Positions 11,201 through 24,224 of a stretch of 64,000 nucleotides of DNA are shown here, piece after piece (the stretch's first letter is position 1; every line of letters begins with the position of its first letter). A program made the translations under genes and the position numbers. Location: positions 1 to 64,000 of the forward strand of contig LVLI01000329.1 of the NCBI GenBank assembly GCA_001687465.1, given 5' to 3'. The notes under the pieces were generated by a model. The model saw only the letters and a program-made list of their open reading frames with translations, was not told the origin of the DNA and searched no databases. Origin of the DNA: Halocafeteria seosinensis (Eukaryota > Sar > Bigyra > Bicosoecida).

Positions 11201-14200
11201 ACGTGTTTGGATTTAATGAGCAAGACCGTAATAACCAATTGTACACCATGTCGATTTTGTTACCATTGGAAGACTCTGGACGCTTTGCCAAGTTATTTTC
11301 TGCACTTGAGGAAGCAAATAGTGGTATCCACGATTTTGGTATTTCCAGTAAGTTGGATGGTGGTGTTTCCATTTTGAAGTTATACCCGGAAGCTCGGCGT
11401 GTTCGTTGTGCAGTAACTTCCCTAGAAGAAGTCTTTCTTAAGATAGCCGAAGTTGAGGCACGGGGGGATCACGAAAGGATGGACGAGGTCGTGCAAGAGG
11501 AGCTAAATCAGATCCAGGGAAGTGGGAAGGATACGAAGGATTCCTCGTCACCTGTCTCTTCTTTTGTGAAACCGCTGCCGCCAATTACAGAGTCTTCCTC
11601 CCAGGAAGACCGAGTTTCTCCCACGGCCTCGTTTATGGAACAACTCAAAGCGCAGTTATGGAGGCGTCTTCGATCAATGAAAAGGGACAAGCGTGGAATA
11701 TATTTACAGACGGTGTTGCCACTACTCTTTATTGGGCTAAGCTTCGTCTTCCAGAGCTTAAATAGTATAAGTACTACACACCCTCGCTCTAAGGTTTCTT
11801 ACGACGTCTCTCAACTGGAAGGGAACCCGAATGGTCTACTGTTCTTTTCGAACCTCAGTGAAGCCCATAACAACAATCTGGATTCTTGCCTTTCTCAGGG
11901 TTTCGAAGACGAATGGAATTGGGGCACTGCCGGTGAACCTCTTGATCTTGCTCCAGTAGAAGGCTCTGGCTTCGCTCGTAGCATCTTTGTCAAGGGGAAT
12001 GGTGTTGCTGGGATTCAACTTGTCAGACAAGCAAAGAAGTCGTCACTGAATGTTAATTTGTTTTACAATACCTCATTCACCAATGCCCTCCCCACGACAT
12101 TAGCCTTGTTCAGTGAGAACCTACTTAATTGGAACTGCTCTTCCTCCGACAGCGCTTCGAATATAACGTTACAAACGTACTTAGACCCGCTCCCGAAGAC
12201 CAGTCTGGATGAATCTGCTGACTGGGGTACTTTCTTGTCTAATAGTTTGATGGGATTCTACATTACATTCGGCATGTGTACAATACCAGCTCTACAAGCA
12301 GTCAACGTTGTCAGGGAGAGGACTTCAGGGGCGAAAAATCTTCAGCGAATTGCAGGCATGAAGACAAGCACGTTTTGGATTGCGACATGGGTTTTTGACA
12401 GCTTGATGTACTTGGTTCCTTGGGTCGGCGGAACAATCATCATATCTATCGTAGGATTTAACCGAAGCTCGTTTCCCAGCCATACAATTGGGACGTTATC
12501 TGTGTTACTTTTGCTCTACGGACTGAGTGTACCATGGTTGGCTTACGCCCTGTCATTCAAGAGCAAAGATGCCGTTTCCGCTCAAACCTTTACTTTGCTC
12601 TTCTTCTACGCAATGTCGATTCTGCTTTTTTTCCCGGTATTTGCTCTTAGCTCTCCTTCAGTAGGGAGTACAGCACACACAGCAGCAAGTACGTAGCGGG
12701 TCAGAGAGTATTGGAGCCATCTGGATTTCACCCAAAGACACGTTTCGTAACGAATGCAGAGTATATGAAATACATTTTCTACGTTTTCCCCAATTTTGCG
12801 CTGGCGGAAGGCTACAGCAATGTGATTATTCAAACAATGACCGCCTGCGCGGGTCTGCCGGCGGAGGTAAGTTACACTGGGTGAAGCACCGGATAGGTCA
12901 AGAATTCGTGAGTAGTTGCTGCAGAGTTGCTCCCCTCCTTCGCCTTGGGAGTTCCATTTAGGAGGCGCTGCGATAGTCTATTTGATTGCATCCACTATGT
13001 TGTGGATTGCTATCCTGCGATTCCTCGAAAGCGAAGTCTCTTGTTTCGGTGGCGCGAAACAACCACTTGAGAATTCGCAACAGTTTTCTGATCAACCTTT
13101 CCTTGCGGGGGCGACGGAACCATACAAGCGGGAAAATGAAGAATTGATGGATGAAGATGCTTTAGCAGAGAAACAGCGTGTGGAAAACGAAGCGGACGTT
13201 GGGAAGAAAAACGATAGTGGAGTGCGTAGTATCAAACTCCGAAAGACGTTTGGCACTCCGTGGGTCGATGCTGACCTCGGAACAATAGCTGTCCGAGACC
13301 TTTCCTTTGAAGCTAACCAAAGCGAAGTCTTTGCGTTACTCGGCGTAAACGGAGCAGGGAAAACGACAACCTTAAACATGCTAACTGGAACCACTCGCCC
13401 CACGTCGGGATCTGCTACTCTTGTGGGGTATGACATCCAAGATGAGAAAACGTATGCACTCTCCACTATTGGATATTGCCCACAGACAGATGGTCTTTTC
13501 CCGTTGATGACAGGTACGTCGCTTAAACGTGTATCAATTGATGGGTAATGACATAAGCCCGGACTCTTGCCATTACTGAGTTATGTTTCCAGGAGAAGAG
13601 GTGCTCTACTTCTACGCATGGCTAAGAGGTTGCACTCGAAAACAAAGAGATGCGCTAGTAAATGATGCTCTTCAAGGTATGCCCCGCTCTACTCATCGGC
13701 GTTTTTCGGAGTTTTCTCTGCAATTCAAGTGGCATCAACAACGCAGAGCTTGACCTGGTAAAGTATAGGAGTGTGTTGACTTCGAAGTACTCCGGAGGAA
13801 ACAAGAGAAAACTGTCTTTGGCGATTTCATACATAGCGGCTCCGCGTGTCATTTTTCTTGGTACGTGCCCCCTGTGAGTTGCTGTGTAAACTCCAAACGT
13901 GGCTGTACTGTGCCTACTTCAGATGAACCGAGCACTGGGATGGACCCGGTTTCGCGGCGGAGGATGTGGGAACTGGTAAGACATGGCCGGCAAGGTAGAA
14001 CGACTATAATTACCACCCACTGGATGGAAGAAGCTGACGCTCTTTGCGATCGCATAGGAATTATGGTAAACGGTCAATTTGCTTGTCTTGGAACTAGTCA
14101 GCACTTGGTAAGTTGTCGGTTGCTACGGAATATCCCCTTCTTCTGGTGATCAAAGCCTTCTTTCTTCAGAAGGGAAAATATGGGCAAGGATACCGAGTTG

Positions 14201-14457
14201 AGGTTAAGGCAGAAAGTAGCGAAGATATCGAGGAACTCCTGTCTTTATTTCAGAAGGCTTTCCCTGAAGTGACTCTTGAAGAGCAACATGAGAATTACGC
14301 CGTATTTGGAATTGGGATGAAACAGCTGAGCCTTTCCCAGGTTTTCAAGATATTGACTGAGAATTCGGAGCGCTTGCGTATATATGACTACGCCGTTACG
14401 CAAACGACCCTCGAACAAGTTTTTCTCAACATTGCCAAACTGCAGAAAAACCAATAG
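8234..14457 (+). CDS. Full-length ABC transporter, subfamily A
   Basis: Predicted lipid or amphipath transporter, two membrane-domain/ATPase halves, about 1,808 residues. Thirteen exons: 8234-8810, 8884-9242, 9312-9879, 9939-10292, 10354-10542, 10612-10871, 10936-12688, 12760-12866, 12925-13513, 13593-13676, 13747-13860, 13923-14107, 14170-14457. NBD1: Walker [11 protein letters not shown] (~616, split by an intron), signature LSGGQKRKL (~716), Walker [14 protein letters not shown] (~738). NBD2: [10 protein letters not shown] (~1531), signature YSGGNKRKL (~1629; LSGG is YSGG), Walker [14 protein letters not shown] (split by an intron). Large extracytosolic loops follow TM1 and TM7, as in ABCA. 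The N-terminal [21 protein letters not shown] is typical of the subfamily. Both ATPase sites look intact. The short tail after NBD2 lacks any extra domain. Confidence 0.95.
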
Positions 14458-14612
14458 TTTGTCAACGCCTTGTGTATCGTGGGCAACTAATCCCATTTCC
14501 ATCATAGGCAAGGTGCTCGTCTTGTGGGTATATGGCTGTTTTTCCTTGAGTGCGGATTCAAACAAAACCAAATAAACCTTCCCACCTTTTATTGTACGGC
14601 TCGTAGAGTCCT

Positions 14613-16970
14613 CTACCTAGAAAGACCATAGACGGTGCCACCCCTCGATGTCCACGTCAACCAGTGCCCCGCAAAGGGAGAAAATGCTGCCATGTTGATT
14701 GAGCCTTTGTCTTTTTCTTTTTGGAAGAGTCTCCGCACCACTGATCCGTCACAAAGACGGAGTAAAAGTCCATCCCAAGCGTTACCGCCAGCACTTCCTC
14801 CGCGTCCCTGCTCTACACCTACAAACAAGAAGTGACTACCCGGAGATATCGCCAATGACGTGATCTCGAAGGGAATTGGCGTCGCAATACAAATGACAGA
14901 CACATTACCACCATAGTCGCTCAAATTTTGGATCAATATATGACGTGCGTGTGTGGGGTGTTCCTTCCGGCTTATGTCAACACTTAATCCCTCGAAAACA
15001 TCCATACTTGCGGATGGACGAAGATCATCTCCCTGGATACTGTAGGCAGCATTTCTAACAGTAGTATTTTCCGTTTCATCGCAAGTAGCGGAGGTGCACT
15101 GAGAGGTCACGTTTGCGGTTGGATCCCGTCTCTGAGCTTTCCTGGGCCTTTCGGTGGCAGGAGACGGAGTTATAGGTCCTTCTGAACGTGTAGTGTCTTG
15201 GCAGCTTACAGTTCTGTCGTGAAGATGATATCGCAACGAATTCACATGTGCATACATGAGCCCTTGCTTGTACGGTTCAAAACTCTCATCCACAAATAGA
15301 AAGCGCATATCCACTTGACTTCCAGGGAATGTTAATCTCTCCACTTCACGTGATAAACCACTGGTTCCATGCGAGCTAGGGATTGCGATAAGGCCTGTGC
15401 TCCAGTCAATGTCTAATCCACCATTTCCGTATATTGTTGCGCCCGATGCTAACGTTAAAGGTCCCTCGAAACAGTCGTCAATCAAATTCTTGACTACGAG
15501 GCAGGGGGGAATAGACAGAAAGAAACGCCCGCTTCTGCAGAACGCTTCTCGCACCCTGTCAGTGACACATCCGAATTCTCCGAGCACTTCACGTGTAAAC
15601 ATCCCACAACCTCGATACATTTCTGGACGTCTGACTATGTCAAAAGGCGTCGCCACGTTCTCCAATGGATCTTCCCCGTGTATATACCCTGGAGCAGCCA
15701 CCTGCACAAACTTCTGGCGGAAGTCGCGATTGGGGTACCTCTCCCTCTTCGAGTAGAAACGGATGAAATCAGCCTTTGCGTGGAAGTAAGCATGCTTAAG
15801 TAAATGAATGTAGTGGTTGCGAAGCAATGCCTTCGCCTTCAAATTCGAAATATTGGTGTCTTGATCGCTCAACTCTTTGTCCGCTAAGTCAGTAGCTGCG
15901 AGTGTCGCCAACTTTAAGAATTGCTGTGCATGTTCACTCCAAGTAGTGCTCTTTGGAGGCCCATTTTCCAGTTTTGGTAAAAGATGGAGCTGTGCGTAAA
16001 GGAGCAGCTTTACCGGAAAGCCCACATCAATTAATAAGGAAAGGCTCTCGTCGTACACGGGGGCAATAGAAGGTAAGTCTACTCCTTGTTTTGCAAACGC
16101 ATCCTTCAAGTGTCCGTAAGTAGAACCAGTGCTATATGTATTCATATTGGTTCGAGAATTTCCAAAATTTGAGCAAACGTTGTAGCGACAAAGATGAAGC
16201 GTTACCGCCCGTAGCTGGCCATTTTCCGAATTATCCAGTCCCAGCAGTACTTTCGTCCCAGTATTGTCAAAGCGAAAACAGCGAACTGTCCGCGAAAACT
16301 CTATACGGCGACAATCACAGCTATCTTTCCATTTTATTAACATTACGGAGTTACTACATGAAAATCCAATGACGTCTCCTGAGGGATGCCATGAGAGGCT
16401 TAGTATGCCTCTTTCAGGTTCCAGCACCACTTCTCTCAGTTTTGTTTTCCGCGATATATCGAAAACGCTGCGGATCCCACACAATACTTGGATAACCTGT
16501 GTCGTCTCTGTATCCCGCGCTACCGGCTTACATTACTCTTGGAGGAGACCCTGAACGTGCTACAGACCCGCTGCAAATAATGTTGCGATCTGTGGGGTGG
16601 AATTGGACACACCAAGGGGTGTGTAAGTGTTCGTCCATGACCTGAATGTAACCCACATGAGTCAATAAAATTTGATGATTCCTAACTGGACCGAGCATTG
16701 TTGAGTTCCGCAAGAACTTACTGCCACGACTTCTGCTGTAGATGTGTCGAAGATGCGAATCGCATGATCCCCATGGGTAGTGGCCAATCGCGTTCTGTCA
16801 GGCAATCCCAACAAATCGCGTCCTATCACAATTGAACAGACCACACTCAGAGACGGTCGCGAATGACCTTACCCGTCACGGCTGACAGCTATAGCGACGG
16901 ACGAAAAACTTTCCTCGAGTATACTTCCTACAGCACCCTGCACTTCAAATATGCAAGCTTGCTCAGTCAT
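14613..16970 (-). CDS. AMBRA1-like WD40-repeat protein
   Basis: Likely a WD40 scaffold related to AMBRA1, which in animals is an autophagy regulator and CRL4 (DDB1) substrate receptor. Exons read: 14613-16496, 16537-16641, 16722-about 16822, plus an uncertain 5' exon 16873-16970. The N-terminal blades read LPDRTRLATTHGDHAIRIFD, then HLHTPWCVQFHPTDRNIICSGS, then SLSWHPSGDVIGFSCSNSVMLIKW; spacing and the TPWCV.FHP motif match AMBRA1. A long middle region is variable. The C-terminus holds further blades (ITSLAISPGSHFLFVGVEQG, INMAAFSPFAGHWLTWTSRGGTV), again like AMBRA1, whose propeller is split between N- and C-termini. The 40-nt intron at 16497-16536 is very short. The 5' exon join does not resolve cleanly, so the start may lie near 16844. 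Confidence 0.7.
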
Positions 16971-18640
16971 GCAAATTCCCAACGACGACAACTTGTGCTC
17001 ACATTCTCCACTAGACTGTCTTCAAGGCACTCAGCGCACGTTCGTGTATATTCTCCATAATTCTGTGAGGAACCGATTTTTTTTTTGAAATCATACATCA
17101 TGTGTATCTCATCTTCAGCTATGCCATATGATGCCATGCCATACCTGCATGCCGATTTCTCTCTGTTGCAGACTTCCTACCAGTGTGTATGGATTCCACT
17201 TATAGTGCTCGTGTCCGTGGTCTGCATTGGGGTGCGTTCTCAGCCGCTTATGGGAGCGTATAGCGTCATAAGCGCCATCATGGCTCTCCCAAGGCTCAGC
17301 CGTGCTCCCCTCCATATAAGCCGAATACCGGTCCACATGTCCCTTCTCATTCACTGCGGACATGTTATATGAGCTTACCTAGCTAGACTGAACGATACCA
17401 GCGAATATACGGCTCTGAGCCTCTGTGTAGCCCTGGAAGTCTTGTTGATTCACAATTTGTTTGATTTGAAGTTGCGGTATACTACCAGGTAGAGTACTTG
17501 CACATGCAAAAGATAGTTTCTGATGGGACAGCTGTTATCTGTATCAGTAGTATTTTGTACAGAGAATCTGACAGGCGTAGCTGTGTTAGCCCCCAGGCCT
17601 TTCGAGTTTTATTTGAAGTAAATGAATTCCGGAAAGTAGGTTGTAATGGGTTAATGAGTGCATGAAGCACAACCGCGAAGTCCTTGCAGCAACTACATCC
17701 CATAACATCATACGCCATTTTATTCGTACTTACACAGATCCTGCTCTGGGGTTGCGGCGCAACTTTCAAGTACTTCTTATAGAAGAGGATACTTCACGCT
17801 ACAACAGCTGGGGTTGTTGAGTTTACCAAAGCCACAATGACGAACTGAAAGCTGTTCCAGACCATGCCGATACACACACAATGTAACAGATAGTCCGCCG
17901 GCTAGGAAGTTGACCCCATGCCGATCCATCAATAGCAAAAACAGCCGGAAGAGAAGGTTCACAATCAGAACCTCAGGAGGTTGGAAAAATTTGAAGATCC
18001 TCTTTCCACGGTGCAGAATGAAAGGAAGACTTTATCTCAGTACATCCAACGTATGTCACAGCAAAGGCCGCGGACGACTCTGGCTTTCGTGTACGTCCCC
18101 TTCTACCGCATCGATGTGATACAATTGCATAATCTCACTCGTTCCTACTACGTGGTTGACTCTGGCAAATGCCAGTAGATTTGTACGGCCATCTGCCTGT
18201 TTAGTTGCTCCTCGATACAGATCGACGGGACATCCTCAAATATGTAGCCATTGCCCAAGCCCGACACGTGCGCTTTCCCCAGCAACTTGGGCTACTACCA
18301 AACACACACGCACATATGTGACAGATAGTTCACCAAAGGTGCTTTCGCGAACACTTGTGAAGTTGGACCAAGCGAAGCTACTCCAGCTAAGCAGTGCCAT
18401 GTTGTTTTCGGAAGATTCGGAACACTTTACGGCGACCATGGAAGTGTAACATTATTAACACTGGTTTAGTTAGAGGACCCCCATCTCCGCAGTAAGAAAA
18501 GTAATTGCTTCAGAATCTGGAAACTACAGCCTAACATGAGCAGCGCCTCATTCAGGTTGTCCAAATATTATTATGTTACAGTTGCTATGGGAAGTTATAT
18601 TTATTCCGATGATGCAAACATAGTGTCTACGCTACTTAAT
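16971..18640. other. 1.7-kb gap with no convincing gene
   Basis: Only short frames occur. Two places (about 17868-17897 and 18298-18334) share a diverged block ending in a TGTRACAGATAGTYCRCC-like sequence, and both read LSVT on the minus strand, which hints at two decayed copies of one element. I see no tRNA or snRNA here. Confidence 0.4.
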
Positions 18641-19972
18641 TCACATTTGGACATCTTCATCATCGTCCTCATCCTGTTCCTCAGCTTCGATTTGAGCCAA
18701 TGCCCAGTCGTCGGCTTGCTTAACCTTGTCTTCTGGTACTCGCTGGGCTTCCCACCCCGTTTGTTGGCTAAGATATAATAATTCCAATTCAAATTCTTTG
18801 TCTTTGCTACTGTCGTGGACTGTATGCATTATCTTGGCACAATACCCTAGGGCATCTTCGACGGTCCTTTCACCGAATTTAAACTTTTCTATTTCTGTTT
18901 TCGCTGAGCGTGCACCCTTCCCTATAGCACAACCAAAGTATCTCTGCAAGGATTCATTGAAAGCCGAAGTATCTAACGACCATTGGTGGCTACTAAAACC
19001 ACAGCTTGAAGCACGTACGTTGAGTTCTCCCGTGGTTTCTGCCATGTACAATTCATGTTCCTTTTTCTCTATATCATATCCACAAATAATGGCACCAGCG
19101 CCAAAGGGACGCAGGTACCAATAGCACGTATAGATGTGAAGTAGCTGTGCCATACGTTCGGCCAGTAGACGAGGTGGTATGGGTTCGGCATACGCCCACT
19201 TATAACGGGCACATATGTCTCTTGCTTTGTTAACAAGTTGCCGAGCATCAGCGGCAAGTCCAGCGACAGCCTGATTTCGGGAACATTAAACGTGAAATTC
19301 GGGAGGACACACAATCAAAGCACATGTTGCTGCTGCTTACAATTCCACAGTGGTCGTCCACACGATGCACTCTTCTGTTGGAGCCTTTCTTTATCATCCT
19401 ATGCGCCCGCGTCTTTTCCACGGCAAGGACGATGCCATCAGAACATCTAACACCTAACACAGTCCTGTGTACATACAAGGGACAGCCGTAAGAAGCATGT
19501 GCAGCGACCCTAACCCATCCTAGCTAGACGTACCCACTGTTTTCGATAGCTTTTTGTGCATACTCTACCTGGAACACTTTTCCCTCCGGAGAGTACGTGA
19601 TTGTAGAGAGATCATACTGCACATCACAGAGACACGAACCGGTCAAAAGTGACCATACGAGTGCATAAAGGTTAGACAATAAAGCATGATATCTTCAACT
19701 TGTCCAGCGGGTCCCCCCTTCCCTGGGGTATCTTCACGAAGGGTAGTACTAGGGCACTCCAAGCCCCCGACCCTTTTTGTAGTTCTGAAATTACCGAACC
19801 TTTCCCTTGGCCCCATCTCTCCATGACTGATCATTCTGTTATCCTTTTTGGAACGCCCATGGCTTCAAAAATACCACGGTTACGTTCTCTAAGCGCCCAA
19901 CTAGACCAAGATATGGAAATATCATCGCCGGGGAATTGAAAAGATGCTTACCCCAGCACTGGATCCACTCAT
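18641..19972 (-). CDS. PSMA3: 20S proteasome subunit alpha type-3 (alpha-7)
   Basis: Alpha-ring subunit of the 20S proteasome, yeast Pre10 / plant PAG type. Four exons: 19952-19972, 19534-19616, 19341-19464 and 18641-19270; 285 residues. The first exon encodes only MSGSSAG; the second continues [28 protein letters not shown], together giving the conserved start. Downstream are [27 protein letters not shown], a divergent [12 protein letters not shown], and the diagnostic [19 protein letters not shown]. The C-terminus is a long acidic tail ([15 protein letters not shown]), as in PSMA3 but longer, so the protein slightly exceeds the human 255 residues. Intron 1 (335 nt) is long for this window. 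No catalytic threonine is expected in an alpha subunit. Confidence 0.96.
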
Positions 19973-20263
19973 TTTAAACTGTTGTGCCTGCTACAAAGTG
20001 AAAGACAGAGATGCTACAGATGAAGTATATACAGAAAGACTAACTTCTCTCAATACAACAGAAAGATGTTTTGGCATTGCGATAAATGATTGCGTTGCTC
20101 GCTGGTGAAACCTTTGTTTGACAGGTACTACACCACTTGGTCCAATGGTCCACTTCTTTTTCGACGATGTACCGACGTTTGAAGTTGCATTGTACTTACG
20201 AAGTGCCGGATCATTTTGACATTCTCTCTCATCAAGCACAGACTCAGTCGAGACATCAGCAGC

Positions 20264-21811
20264 TTAACTTCCTGCAGTTTCGCTGGTGACCAACAAAGCC
20301 TCTCCACTAAAATCATGGAAATAGGTACCATGCAAGATAAGATGGGTACGTTTATTTATTCGTTTGTTGCCCGCGCAGTCAGATGCAGCTTGCAGCAAAG
20401 AGGAGTAAACTCTGGATGTCCGCTCACTACATTCAGCAAGCCCGGCCTCATCAGCCAAGAGAGCAGGATCGCGTCGCCAGGTGACCGCGATGGGGCATAA
20501 GAGGTAGACGTCGGTAATGCGTCGTACACGAATAAGTGCCGTATAGGTCGAAGACATTCTATCTCGGGTCCTTTTACCAAGGGAGTGTACCATGATAGGC
20601 GTCGTGAGCTGGGAAACTGCTTTAGTATTAACCAGAAGCGCGTGTTTCCACCTTGGTTCCCACCTCTTCAGAGTAATTGAAGTGAGTTTTAGAGGAAAGA
20701 TATCGCTTCCTAAGCCATCTAAGTGCATGCGTGTCTCACCAGGATATACGCTGGATTGGATTCCACAGGTAGGTCGCCAACCAATCGTCCCCTGTCCATT
20801 CATCCGAATGAGGAGGATGTGCATGAAACCGTGCTTTGCGTTTAATCTCCATGAAGTAGTTCGCAATGTTCTTGCCATCTACTTTTACAGACAAAATCTG
20901 TTCCATCGCGTCATGCTCGTTTCCCTCTAGTTTACCCTCACGATATTGATGGTAAAGGTCTAAGAAGGTGTACATGTGTATTCTTTTGTCTTTGACGAAT
21001 TAGCGATATGTTGTTCAACGTAAGACTTGCCCATATCGTCAATCCATTGTCTCATATGCAAGTATGCATGTCCCCTTTCAAGCTTTCCGACACGTTTCAA
21101 CAAATCGACATTCTCACCCTCCACCATTGACACACGCTCCTTGAAGTCAGAGTGGGAGCGCTTTAATTCAGAGTGGGAGNGCTTCAAATCGGCATTCTCA
21201 ACCTCTACCGTTGACACACGGTCCTTTAATTCAGAGTTGGAGCGCTTTAATTCAGAGTTGGAGCGCTTTAATTCAGAGTGGGAGCGCTTTAATTCAGAGT
21301 TGGAGCGCTTTAATTCAGAGTGGGAGCGCTTTAATTCAGAGTGGGAGCGCTTTAATTCAGAGTTGGAGCGCTTTAATTCAGAGTGGGAGCGCTTTAATTC
21401 AGAGTGGGAGCGCTTTAATTCAGAGTGGGAGCGCTTTAATTCAGAGTGGGAGCGCTCTAATCCAGAGTGGGAGTGCTTCAAATCGACATTCTCACCCTCT
21501 ACCGTTGATATTCGCTTTTCTATCTTCTCAAATTGTTCCTGTATTCTCTGTAGGAACCCTTTTGTTTCCGTCTTGGTCTTGCGCAAACTTTCTCCTGCAT
21601 ACACCCAGTGATGCGTTGCATTCTCGTCTGCATGCTCTTTTCCTGTCCGAATGGCCTCTTCAGGCTGTTGAAAGAGTGAATCAACGTCCACTGCATGCCA
21701 TCACATGTGTTTGGATAGAATAGTCAATTATTCCATACCATTGAGCGTATACAAGACACACACACACACACACACACACAAGAACTGGACAAGCCAACAA
21801 AAACACTCACT
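20264..21811 (-). CDS. Heptad-repeat protein of unknown function, possibly a pseudogene
   Basis: Not recognised. A 5' exon ending at 21811 can be joined by a GTGAGT...TGCAG intron (21691-21810) so that the ATG is split across the junction (A|TG), giving MDVDSLFQQPEEAIR. A coiled coil follows, with about 14 copies of a seven-residue unit (H/N)SELKRS interrupted by three copies of RVS(T/M)VE(G/V)ENxDL. Around 20965-20985 the frame shifts by one base relative to the next good stretch (YTFLDLYHQYREGKLEG...DDWLATYL). A plausible intron (GTGAGA...GAAGAG, about 76 nt) then leads into a basic region ending at TAA 20264. Coding-like sequence continues in the same frame past that stop to a GTAAGT. The ambiguous base at 21180 and the frameshift suggest either assembly trouble in the repeat or a decaying gene. 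Confidence 0.5.
21143..21476 (-). repeat. Tandem 21-bp repeats encoding (H/N)SELKRS heptads
   Basis: The plus-strand unit is close to TTTAATTCAGAGTGGGAGCGC, with GTTGG/GTGGG variants. About twelve units lie in 21223-21476 and two more at 21143-21182, separated by a spacer. The unit is exactly 21 bp, so copy-number changes keep the frame. An undetermined base sits at 21180. Confidence 0.95.
21756..21781. repeat. (AC)n microsatellite
   Basis: About thirteen AC dinucleotides. It falls inside the predicted first intron of the heptad-repeat gene, where it reads as (GT)n on the coding strand. Confidence 0.95.
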
Positions 21812-22516
21812 GGATGCACTTTTTTGCCCGTGCCGATGGATGCTGTATATTTGGTCGATTAGTAGTCACCATGAACCCCACAGACCACACTGAATGTACA
21901 AATGTGTGTCTGAAACGGGTTTGATCATCAAACTTTGACGTGGTATGTACTCCAGCCGGCTCCGAACCCCCAATCCCGGCATGCCAGGGCGGCCCCAGGG
22001 CCGCCAGGCGGTCCGGTGTCGCGGGCAGCCTTGGGCAGGGTACCCACACACACAGACCGCAGGGCCTCGCGCAGGCAGCCAGGCAAATCGTATGGCGTGC
22101 CATTGGCGTCCGCATTCCAGAGGGGAGTCGTCCACGCTAATTTGCGAAGAAACGGTATCCGAACAACATGCTGAAAGCGCTATAAACGAAACTACTTTCA
22201 AGCAGTTTCAAGAATAGTCAAAACACAGTTCCCGACAACGCTCCGACTTCCTCGAGTCTACAGACACGAATATCAATATCAGACACACGAGTTTCGGGGA
22301 GAGCGTACATATGCCTTACATGGTGGAAGTGCTTCAGAAAGTAAAGAAATGGATGTCAGTGATATACAGCCCATTCTAGTCAAGCTAGTAATATTTGCAT
22401 AGCACGATCGAAAACACAATGAATATTCCAATGGAAGAAACCCGATAAACAGCTGCGCTGAGGCAGACTGCTAAATTATTTAGTGGCTCCTACAGTACAC
22501 CATACTGTGTCCACAT
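21812..22516. other. Intergenic region with a GC-rich block
   Basis: Between the heptad-repeat gene and the S-adenosylmethionine synthetase gene. Positions ~21955-22140 are markedly GC-richer than the surroundings and include a perfect inverted repeat (8-bp arms GGCGGCCC/GGGCCGCC, 21988-22005). The two frames open across it on the minus strand have no similarity I recognise. It might be a structured RNA or inserted DNA. Confidence 0.4.
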
Positions 22517-24224
22517 TTAGGCCTTGATGATTTTGGCCTGTTCCCACTTGAATTCAGGTTCGCTGCGGCCGAAGGCACCGTATGTGCAAGATTTCTGGAA
22601 GATGGGCCTTTTCAAGTCAAGATGGCGAACCAATGCACCGGCTCTGAAGTCGAATTCCTTGCGGAGGAGATCTTCTAATTCGGATTCGGTCTTCTTGCTT
22701 GTACCGTAAGTATTGACGTTAATGCTTAAGGGTTCAGCAACACCAATAGCGTACGACAATTGGATCAAGCAGCGGTTGCAAAGACCGCTTTTGACAAGAC
22801 TCTTGGCGGCCCAGCGAGCGGCGTAGGCAGCAGATCTGTCGACCTTGGTTGGGTCCTTGCCAGAGAAAGCACCACCTCCGTGGGCTCCCCATCCTCCGTA
22901 GGTGTCCACAATGATCTTTCTTCCGGTTAAGCCGGCATCTCCGTGAGGTCCACCAATGGTGAATTTTCCGGAGGGGTTCAGATGGTATACAGTCTTGTCA
23001 TCGAGAAGGTTAGCGGGGACGACGGGTTTGATGACCTTTTCTTTCAGTTCTTTCTGGATGGTGGCGTTATCTACATCTGGGCTGTGTTGTGTGGAGATGA
23101 CGATGGTGTGGACGCGTTGGGGGATCATCTTTCCGTTTTCTTCCTTGTACTCTACGGTCACTTGGGTCTTGCCGTCAGGGCGCAGCCATGCGAGTTCACC
23201 GCTCTTGCGTGCTTCAGTCAATCGGTAACCCAATTTGCTGGCAAGCAAGTGGCTGAGCGGCATGGCCTCTTCGGTCTCGTCAGTGGCGTAACCAAACATG
23301 ATACCTTGGTCACCGGCACCAACATCTTCGTCGTCACGTCCTTCGTGCACACCCTGAGCAATATCAGGACTCTGGTCCTCGATGGCGACGATGACGTTCA
23401 TATCTTTGTAGTCAAGTCCCTTGTCAGCAGAGTCGTAGCCAATTTCCTTGCAGGTGTCGCGGACGACCTTTTCGTAGTCGACCTTGGCCTTGGTGGTGAT
23501 TTCACCGAAGACCATCACCATACCAGTCTTGGTAGCGGTCTCACATGCAACCTTGGAGTTGGGGTCCTGAGCTAAGCATGCGTCGAGGATGGCATCAGAT
23601 ACCTGATCGCAGATCTTATCTGTGAAGAACATCAAAAAGACGCTAGTTTAGAGCACAGTACCAATTCCCACTCATCAACAATTAAATGCACATCATGGAC
23701 AAGCTCTTTATACACGTTTACATGTAAGGCACTTGATGCCCATGGGCCATGCTTGCGTCTTGTGCTGTGTCTTGTTCTTCTCTCCTGTTCCCGATTGAGA
23801 ACACTGGCACTCGGAACACGAATTCCGGCGCGTTTCTACACCCTTTACAGTGTTACCAATGGTAAGCATTGCATTCATGTCATACAAACATGCTCATACA
23901 TCGTCTCTACGAATACTTTGACCACCCCTGTCCGCTATGTGTACAAGAAACCCTGATCAGAACACACCTGTACCTCAAGTGACACCGTTGCGGAGGGTGT
24001 TCCCAACCCAGAACATTCTCAATACACGCCATTTCAGGCACATATGAGCCATATACAGACTCTGTGCTCAAGCATGCTACTCTGCTTCCCCTTCCCATTT
24101 GTTGCTAGTATGTCTGTGTCACTCCCAGAACAGGCGCAGGCGAGAACACAGCTCAATTCCGGCACTTACCAGGATGCCCCTCGTTGACGGATTCAGAGGT
24201 AAAGATAAATGATTTACTGGCCAT
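22517..24224 (-). CDS. MAT: S-adenosylmethionine synthetase (methionine adenosyltransferase)
   Basis: Makes S-adenosylmethionine from ATP and methionine in the cytosol. Two exons, 24170-24224 and 22517-23619, with a 550-nt intron, the longest resolved in the window; 385 residues, the standard length. The N-terminus [24 protein letters not shown] carries the ATP/methionine-binding GHPDK motif, split by the intron. [12 protein letters not shown] and [20 protein letters not shown] are the two family signatures, and [19 protein letters not shown] supplies phosphate-binding residues. The C-terminus with [15 protein letters not shown] is complete. The coding region is richer in C-ending codons than its neighbours, consistent with high expression. 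It is divergent from the propionyl-CoA carboxylase gene. Confidence 0.98.
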
